From Acomys russatus (taxonomy: Eukaryota; Chordata; Mammalia; Rodentia; Muridae): a stretch of DNA of 64,000 nt. The position numbers and the translations under genes were made by a program. How positions within the stretch are numbered: the stretch's first letter is position 1; each line of letters begins with the position of its first letter. Under the pieces are notes generated by a model, which made no database searches, was not told the DNA's origin, and was given only the letters and a program-made list of their open reading frames with translations. Below are positions 58,300 through 64,000 of the stretch, one piece after another. The stretch covers positions 56,525,844 to 56,589,843 of the forward strand of contig NC_067149.1 in assembly GCF_903995435.1 (NCBI RefSeq). Direction: 5' to 3'.

Positions 58300-58440
58300 C
58301 TATGTCCAAACTGGGGAAAGCCACAGTCAGAGCACAGAAGGCAAAGATTGCCAAGACCTTGCAGAACACCATGCTTTAGCAGTGTTAAAGCAAGCAGTGA
58401 GCAGGAGTAAGGAATTAACCCAGGAAGAGTCCTGCCAGGC

Positions 58441-58447
58441 TTTTATA
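58441..58447 (-). promoter_or_regulatory. TATA box of the acidic-protein gene model
   Basis: The minus strand reads TGTATAAAAGCC about 70 bases upstream of the leader ATG, a near-consensus TATA at a position typical of highly expressed secretory-protein genes. Confidence 0.65.
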
Positions 58448-58459
58448 CATTCCTCTACT

Positions 58460-59098
58460 CTGTCCCTGAGGGTGGCTTTCCACAGTTGGCTGGAGGGGAA
58501 AAAAACAAGAGAGGCAAGGAAGGGGGTTGAGGAGGACTTTCATAAACCATTAAAGAATGCACCAGGAAGGGAGTTAAGAAAAACTAAGTAGGGCCAGACA
58601 GTCAATAGAAGCTGTGCTAGGACCATCTGATAAATTCCTTTGCAAAAGCAGGTGCACCCCACATTGCTGTTAGCACCGTTATGCTCTAAGGTCCGGGAGG
58701 GGGAGGGAAATTCCTGTTCTACTGGATCCAACAGCCCCCAAGGCCATAGCTGTTCTTTGTTTCCTAGACTAGAGTCAGCTGTCTTTTCAGACCCCCCCAA
58801 ATGGCTTTGTGTGAGCAAATGGGCTTTTTGTCTCTGTACACATTGGAGTCTTCACCCTGGGAGATTGTTGAGGAGATTAGTGGACAGCTACTCACTGATA
58901 TGATTTCACAAAAGTGCCAGACTGTGTGATTCTCAACAGAAGCCTAGCAGTAGCCATTTCACCCACAAGGGCTAGGAGTTGAGGTAACTCCACACTTACC
59001 AAGGATACTGTCCTTCTACAGGAGTTCAAGAACATGGCTTATGTTTTGGATGCTGGACCTGGCTCCTGTCAGACCTTCACCATGATCCAGGACTAGTG
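58460..59098. other. 5' flank of the acidic-protein gene model
   Basis: Would hold the upstream regulatory region. No repeat is recognised and no other gene is supported. Confidence 0.3.
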
Positions 59099-59280
59099 TC
59101 AAGTTAAGATGGCTCAGAGGTTTAGAGCACTGTCTGCTCTTCCAGAGGTCTTGAGTTCAGTTCCCAGCAACCACATGGTGGGTCACAACCATCTGTAATG
59201 ATGCTTTCTTCTTGCCTGTAGGTATACATGAAGCAAAACATTGTATACATAATAAATAAATAAATCTTTTTTTAAAAAGA
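59099..59280 (+). mobile_element. B2 SINE
   Basis: AAGATGGCTCAGAGGTTTAG, AGCACTGTCTGCTCTTCCAG, CACATGGTGGGTCACAACCA and an AATAAATAAATAAATC tail are the classic parts of a plus-strand B2. Confidence 0.96.
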
Positions 59281-60858
59281 CATGTCCATGCTTGCAGCAG
59301 TGATCTAACTCAAAAGAGATAGAAGGAAACAGTAGAAAATCATGCTTATGTAAAGGTAGCTGCCTTGCTCAGTTCAAATCTCCTCTATGCTTAGATGGAA
59401 GGTCTCCAAAGGGCTTGTGGGAATACTGAAACTATGGAGACCAGATCCATGAAGTTTTATACTCTTCAGTTTTCTATGCTTACAAGTTCACAGGTGATTT
59501 CTGCCTTTCAGGAACCACAAACTCACCAATAGTATATGGAGAGGAACCTTTGAATAGCCGTCGTAATAACAGTTAACATCACTGGGTGCACAGATGCGCA
59601 CCATGGGTGTATAGACTATCCTAACACTAGTCCTCAGGTGATCATTTTCCTCTCAAAGAAACCATAAATCAAAGATGTTAGTTAACTGAGGAAGAGCCAC
59701 ACAGAGGATGCCCCACCGTCAGCAGTCAAGCCCACCTGCGCTCTGAAGACACAGAGCCAATTCTCAGCCATTCTACCTCCTCTTCTGCCATCTCCCCGCC
59801 TTCCCAGTTATCTCTCTGATTTCCTTGGTGCTGGCTTTGTCCTGTAAGGTGTGGCACTGCATGAAGTAAGCATATCGAGGGTGGGCGGGAGGGGTGTACA
59901 AATGTCTTTCTGTAAACATTTTGCTTGAAGAGCTCTGCCACAAAGTGTAACCCAGACACGAGGGTTGAGGCAAGAATCCCCTGGCAGGTGAATCACACTA
60001 ACAACAGGACTCTAACTTAAAGACAGCGGGGCAGTCCTTCACAGTCCAGCACAGAAGGGAGCCTGCCACCTGTGCTGAGCATGGAGAACACAGCCTACTA
60101 CAGAAGATGACATGCTTTGATTTCAAATGTAAATCTTTGATGCCCACAAGTGCTAGACTAAGGAGTCAAAGATACTGAAGAGACAAAGCTACCTGCTTCC
60201 TCTCTAGCTCTGACTTGTACATGACCATCAAAAGTTAGTACTTGTGAGGTCCTGTCAAAGATCACAGCACTGTATTCTGGCCTCAGTTGACATAGGCCTT
60301 AGGGATGGAGAGGCTACCTAAGGACCATTGGGTTAGGATAGAGAAGCAACTATTCCCAGATTGGAGGTGGAAGTGAACTGCTTTCTTGCTCACCAAGTGT
60401 GCCTGGGTAAGTAGACAGAGACTCTATCAGGTGAGAGCTAATACAAGTGTAAGATTTTTATAGGATCTTTATTCAAAGGCAGCATGGTTCTTTCTTATTT
60501 TGACATGGTATTTTTCCTCATTGGCTTTTTACCTGTGCCATCAAATGTTGTCGAGTCATGTGATCTCATGGTTCAAGGAATTTGAATATGTACTCAGCTC
60601 AGTCAGATATTGTAGGTATTTTGCTACATAGAAGAGCATTTTTCTCCTCTGTAAGAACAGATCATCTTTGGACAATTATTTCTTCCAGTAAGTGCAATTT
60701 TATCCTGTTGGCTATGTTTGTATTTTTGGGAGTCAGATATGTAAAACTGACCCTTCTTCCCTCTTCTGCTGTCAAAATGAGCTATTATTTAACTTTTAAA
60801 GTTTGTAAAAATTTACAAACCCTGATCTCCAAAAATTAATAACTAAATTACTAACTAG
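59281..60858. other. No gene or repeat recognised
   Basis: About 1.6 kb of mixed composition. Overlapping minus-strand frames at 59996-59726 and the plus-strand frame at 60582-60839 have no domain that I can support. Confidence 0.35.
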
Positions 60859-60942
60859 AATTTGGGCTGTAGCTCAGTGAGAGAACACTGGCCTGGCACG
60901 TACAAAATTTAGTCCCCAGTACTACCAGAGAAAAAAAAATAG
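60859..60942 (+). mobile_element. ID SINE
   Basis: TTGGGCTGTAGCTCAGTGAG, AGAACACTGGCCTGGCACG, TTAGTCCCCAGTAC and an A-rich tail match the tRNA-Ala/BC1-derived ID element. Confidence 0.88.
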
Positions 60943-61407
60943 GAGAACAGAGCAATTGGGTAGGGAGTCACTAGAACCAAAACAAATTATCACAGGCTTG
61001 ATCAATGAGAGCAGAAAAAAGAAACCTTCCAATAACCTTCTTTTTAAAAAAAAAAAAAAGTCATAGCATTAATTTGCTTGCATTCAATTGATTTTGAAAT
61101 TGCCTTGACTATAATCATAGGTGTTCTATCAGTATACAAATACAGGTCTTAACATCTCCATGCTCCAGTAAGGTCAGTTTTGGGAGGCTGGAGGAGGCAG
61201 GGTGAGATCCCACAGACCTGTGCATTCTCAGCTCCTGCCTGATATGCTCACCTCCTGAGCAGAAACAAACTGTGAAGCACAGTGCAGGGATACTTCCACA
61301 CTGACAGCTGACCCAGGGCAAAGCTGCCTTTTGTGCCAAACCCAACATTTCTCCTCCAGGAAAAACTCCACAGAAACCAAAACTCAAATGTCTAAACATA
61401 GGTGGGA

Positions 61408-61611
61408 GGTGGAGAGAGGGACCAGTGGTTAAGAGTGCTGCCTGCTCCTCCAGAAGACTTAGGTTCAATTCCCAGCACCCACATGTCACATGGTAGCTCA
61501 CAACCATCCATAACTCCAGTGCCATGGAATCCAAATCCCTCTCATGACCTATGTGTGCACTGCACACACATGGTATACTTACATACATACAGGTAAAACA
61601 CTCAAACACAA

Positions 61612-61655
<44 letters not shown>

Positions 61656-61660
61656 AAATA
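61408..61660 (+). mobile_element. B2 SINE with (AAAT)n tail
   Basis: GGTTAAGAGTGCTGCCTGCT, TTCAATTCCCAGCACCCACA and TGGTAGCTCACAACCATCCA give a full B2 body. The tail has grown into about 12 AAAT units (61611-61660). Confidence 0.95.
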
Positions 61661-62137
61661 CCTAAAGCCACAATGAAACCTCATTCTACCAAAGGCAAAT
61701 TTTAAACCAATTATTTTAAGCATCGCATTGTATGACCTACTTGAAAACATAGAGTAAAAGCATACTAATTCCTAAATTATAAAATTCTAAAGGCTAGAAC
61801 CTTCTTTTGGTTTCTCTTAGCACACTAAGGATGGGGACCTAGCCTTGCACATACTAGGGAAGCTGAGGCAGATCCCCACCCCCTTAACGCTAGAACCTTG
61901 CTAGTCAATTTTGTGTTTCTCCATTCCTACAGAGTGTGCCACAGGCTTTGTGCAGACCACCAAATCAATAGCTATTTGTTTGTATTGAATTCTAACATGG
62001 AGCACGTGGTAAGGACCCACCAAACACAGCATCTGGGCAGAGGTCTTAGGTTCTGGACTTAGATTACCCAAATATGAATCTATGTAAAATCCTAAATTCC
62101 TCTCCACAATGTGCTCATCCCTTCAGATATTTGTCAT

Positions 62138-62174
62138 TGTTGTTGTTGATGATGATGATGATGATGATGATGAA
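62138..62174. repeat. (GTT)n(GAT)n microsatellite
   Basis: Four GTT units followed by about nine GAT units. Confidence 0.93.
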
Positions 62175-62217
62175 GTTTTGGGAAGAGGTGGGTTGTTGTT
62201 TGTTTGCTTATTCAATT

Positions 62218-62345
62218 GTTTAAGGCAGGGTCTTTCTGTGTAGTCCTGGCTGTCCTGCAGCTTGCTATATAAACCAGGCTTGCCTCAAACTCTTGCCTTT
62301 GCCTCATGAGTGCTAGGATTAAAGACACGTGCAACGACATCCATC
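62218..62345 (-). mobile_element. B1 SINE
   Basis: The plus strand reads AAGGCAGGGTCTTTCTGTGT, AGTCCTGGCTGTCCTG and GAGTGCTAGGATTAAAGAC, the complement of a B1. Confidence 0.9.
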
Positions 62346-62464
62346 CAACCCTTCAGTTTTTTAACCTGAAAAATACGGGTAATGTTAGTAATCCTTCCAA
62401 AGGTCGCTGTGGAAATTAAATGAATTGAACCGTGTAAGCCAGGGCTGGCAAACAGTAAGTGACT

Positions 62465-62790
62465 GATGGTTGGCAGCTCCAGTGACGTACCAAACAACCA
62501 TTGGAAAAGAACAGAGGTTTCCCAAAATGCCAACAACAGACTTCCTTTATGATCTAGCAGTTCTACTTCTTGATACAGATCAAAAAAGTGAGTGGCAGGA
62601 AAGTCTTGCTGAAATAACACACACCCTTGCTCAGTGCAGTGTTATTTACAATAACCAAAAGGTAGAAGCTGTCCAGTGTCCATCAGCAGATGAAGGTTAC
62701 CGAGAAGTGCCATGTACACAATAGCATCATATTCAGCCTTTGGAGACAAAAGATTTCTAAAAACCTGTTGCATGAAAATATGAACAAGCC
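62465..62790 (+). mobile_element. Ancient L1 (pre-rodent type) ORF2 end
   Basis: ATGATCTAGCAGTTCTACTT-like, TATTTACAATAACCAAAAGG, GTGTCCATCAGCAGATGAAG and ATATTCAGCCTTTGGAGAC occur in the order of the 3' end of old mammalian L1 ORF2. Highly diverged. Confidence 0.75.
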
Positions 62791-64000
62791 TAGCACTTAA
62801 CTCTATGCATTAAAAGCAAGTAAGCAGTGAATTATAACTTTATTTTTTGAATACTTGACAGCAGTTACAGCTAGAGAAATAATTATTATATGCCAGACAC
62901 TTCTAAATATTTTAAATAAATATTTTTACAAGTTGTAATTCCTTTACGAAGATGGTCACATCCTTCATAACCACAGACAAGTGCCCTGAAAAGCAGGTCT
63001 GTAGGTGGCTTTGTCATTACGCAAATGTTACAGAGTGGATTTATAGAAACTAAGATGATTACTACATCATGACATTTCAGGGTGATATAATCTGAAAGAA
63101 ATTACTCTGGTGTTCAAGGTAATTACGCAGAGAGTTTGGAAATAACATTTTCCTATCTCTGTCCCTGAAAGGAAGAGGCTAAACAGATATAACACCGTGA
63201 CACTGTGTTGTCACACAGCACCAAGCTAGATGCTTTGCCCATAATTACTTATTGACCCAAAAGAGCTCATACATTTGACAGTCAGAGAGTACAGCTGAGC
63301 AGGCTCTCCCATTCTAAGATTGGGGCAGGAGATTCCATGCTGCTAGTTCTTTAGTGCTGGATTGCAATCTAGACTGTGAGGCCAAGGTTGTGGTAGAGAG
63401 TGAAAGAAACTTCAACTTTACTTGGTACATTTTGGATTGCATGGAGACTAAGCCAAAGCTCAAGAGACTGGTTCAGTGGCACCAGAAGGAATCTTACTAG
63501 ACTTAACATCTTTCTATCTTTGACCAACTTGAAAGATACAGTGGAGTGCTGTACCTGGGAATTCTGAGTAGAAGGTAATCATCCTTCATGATTTTTTGTA
63601 GGACTCTAGGAAGAGCTAGAAAAAGGCAGAGTGCACTTTCCCTTTATTTAACACAAATACTAACCAAACCTGGCAACACCTATCCAAGCTTCCTAGATGG
63701 AATTTGCACCAAAACTGAAGTTTCCTCCCTGTGGCTGTTTCAGTGTGATGCTAACAATTTATTGTACTCGCATCATTTAAATTTTCCCCACACTTTGTAT
63801 CATTTAAGCTTCACAATAGTCCTTGGTGACGGGTGTTATTCTAACTTTGGGATTTTATATTGGAAGTAAGAAAAGTGGGTCAGTCCATACCTCCCTTTAA
63901 AGACTAGATAATGTTCCTCTTTTCTTAACTGATGCCACTTTAATGCCTCCCCAAACATACAAGAAAATTAAAAAAAACAGAAAGCCAGAAAGAAAATTGT
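62791..64000. other. No gene or repeat recognised
   Basis: AT-rich and without a supported frame, exon or repeat. Confidence 0.35.

Larger units (their letters stand above)
54600..58372 (-). pseudogene. Secreted acidic Ser/Thr-rich protein gene model, probably inactivated
   Basis: Exon 1 (58372-58300) encodes the leader MVFCKVLAIFAFCALTVAFP plus four residues and ends in phase 1 at a good donor (G|GTATGT). Exon 2 (start 57161 or 57064, end 56801) is acidic and Thr/Ser-rich, with repeated DLL...ELQ-like units, ending before G|GTAAGT. Exon 3 (56670-56608, 63 nt), an exon at 56286-56239 (48 nt) and one at 55678-55644 (35 nt) have AG/GT borders and compatible phases. An AATAAA at 54619-54614 may end the transcript. 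Damage: the 57161 boundary has GG instead of AG, a frameshift lies between it and 57064, and a TAA at 57026-57024 stands where the neighbouring repeat has GAA. I do not recognise the family. A mucin-like or saliva/milk-type secreted protein is my inference. Confidence 0.45.

Noticed and set aside
58300..58372. Naming the 58-kb leader as a known gene such as Glycam1, lacritin or a mucin-like gene
   Set aside because: The leader and exon pattern do not match any of these as I remember them, so no symbol is given.
59099..59180. tRNA-like boxes in B2 and ID elements (also 60859-60942, 61408-61480)
   Set aside because: These are tRNA-derived SINE heads with A-rich tails and no cloverleaf that I would call a functional tRNA gene.
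60582..60839. 85-codon frame with a hydrophobic segment
   Set aside because: No leader position, splice context or recognisable family. The length is within chance for AT-rich DNA.

Overview
The window is nuclear DNA from a muroid rodent (mouse, rat, hamster or vole group). This rests on the interspersed repeats: B1, B2/B3 and ID SINEs with A-rich tails, several LINE-1 (L1) copies of the rodent type including Lx-like old ones, and many CA/GA/TA microsatellites. The youngest L1 family here has a 3' UTR unlike the Mus and Rattus ones I remember, so I do not name a species. There is no bacterial or plasmid content and no long intact single-exon gene. Probably more than half of the window is recognisable repeat.

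Layout. 0-5.7 kb: simple repeats, a young 5'-truncated L1 with clean target-site duplications, and unassigned sequence. 5.8-12.4 kb (unit A): a minus-strand four-exon gene model whose first exon is a proline-rich-protein (PRP)-type salivary leader, followed upstream by an old L1. 13-22 kb: microsatellites, SINEs, two pairs of local duplicates, and two L1 insertions with the inverted 5' segment typical of twin priming. 22.3-29.4 kb: a near full-length L1 with a GC-rich, tandemly repeated 5' UTR and broken ORF1 and ORF2. 29.4-35.1 kb: units B and C, degraded copies of unit A in the same orientation. 36 kb: a third PRP-type leader exon, on the plus strand. 38.7-44 kb: two old L1 pieces joined tail to tail. 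44.4-51 kb: an old full-length L1 with decayed target-site duplications. 51-53.6 kb: further copies of a dispersed repeat that also lies in units A and B. 54.6-58.4 kb: a second minus-strand, TATA-driven, multi-exon gene model for a secreted acidic Ser/Thr-rich protein, with signs of inactivation. 58.5-64 kb: SINEs, a very old L1 scrap and otherwise unassigned DNA.

Biological reading. The window looks like part of a rapidly evolving cluster of genes for small secreted proteins, possibly salivary or lacrimal. It has been copied locally (units A, B, C and the 36-kb leader) and then invaded by L1s. The unit-A model is the most interesting item. Its four exons join with consistent phases into 170 codons, begin with a PRP-like 17-residue leader behind a TATA box, but end in a Lys/Arg/Gln-rich, non-proline-rich tail. 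Related exons in units B and C are decayed. Family names are from recall and none was checked by a search.
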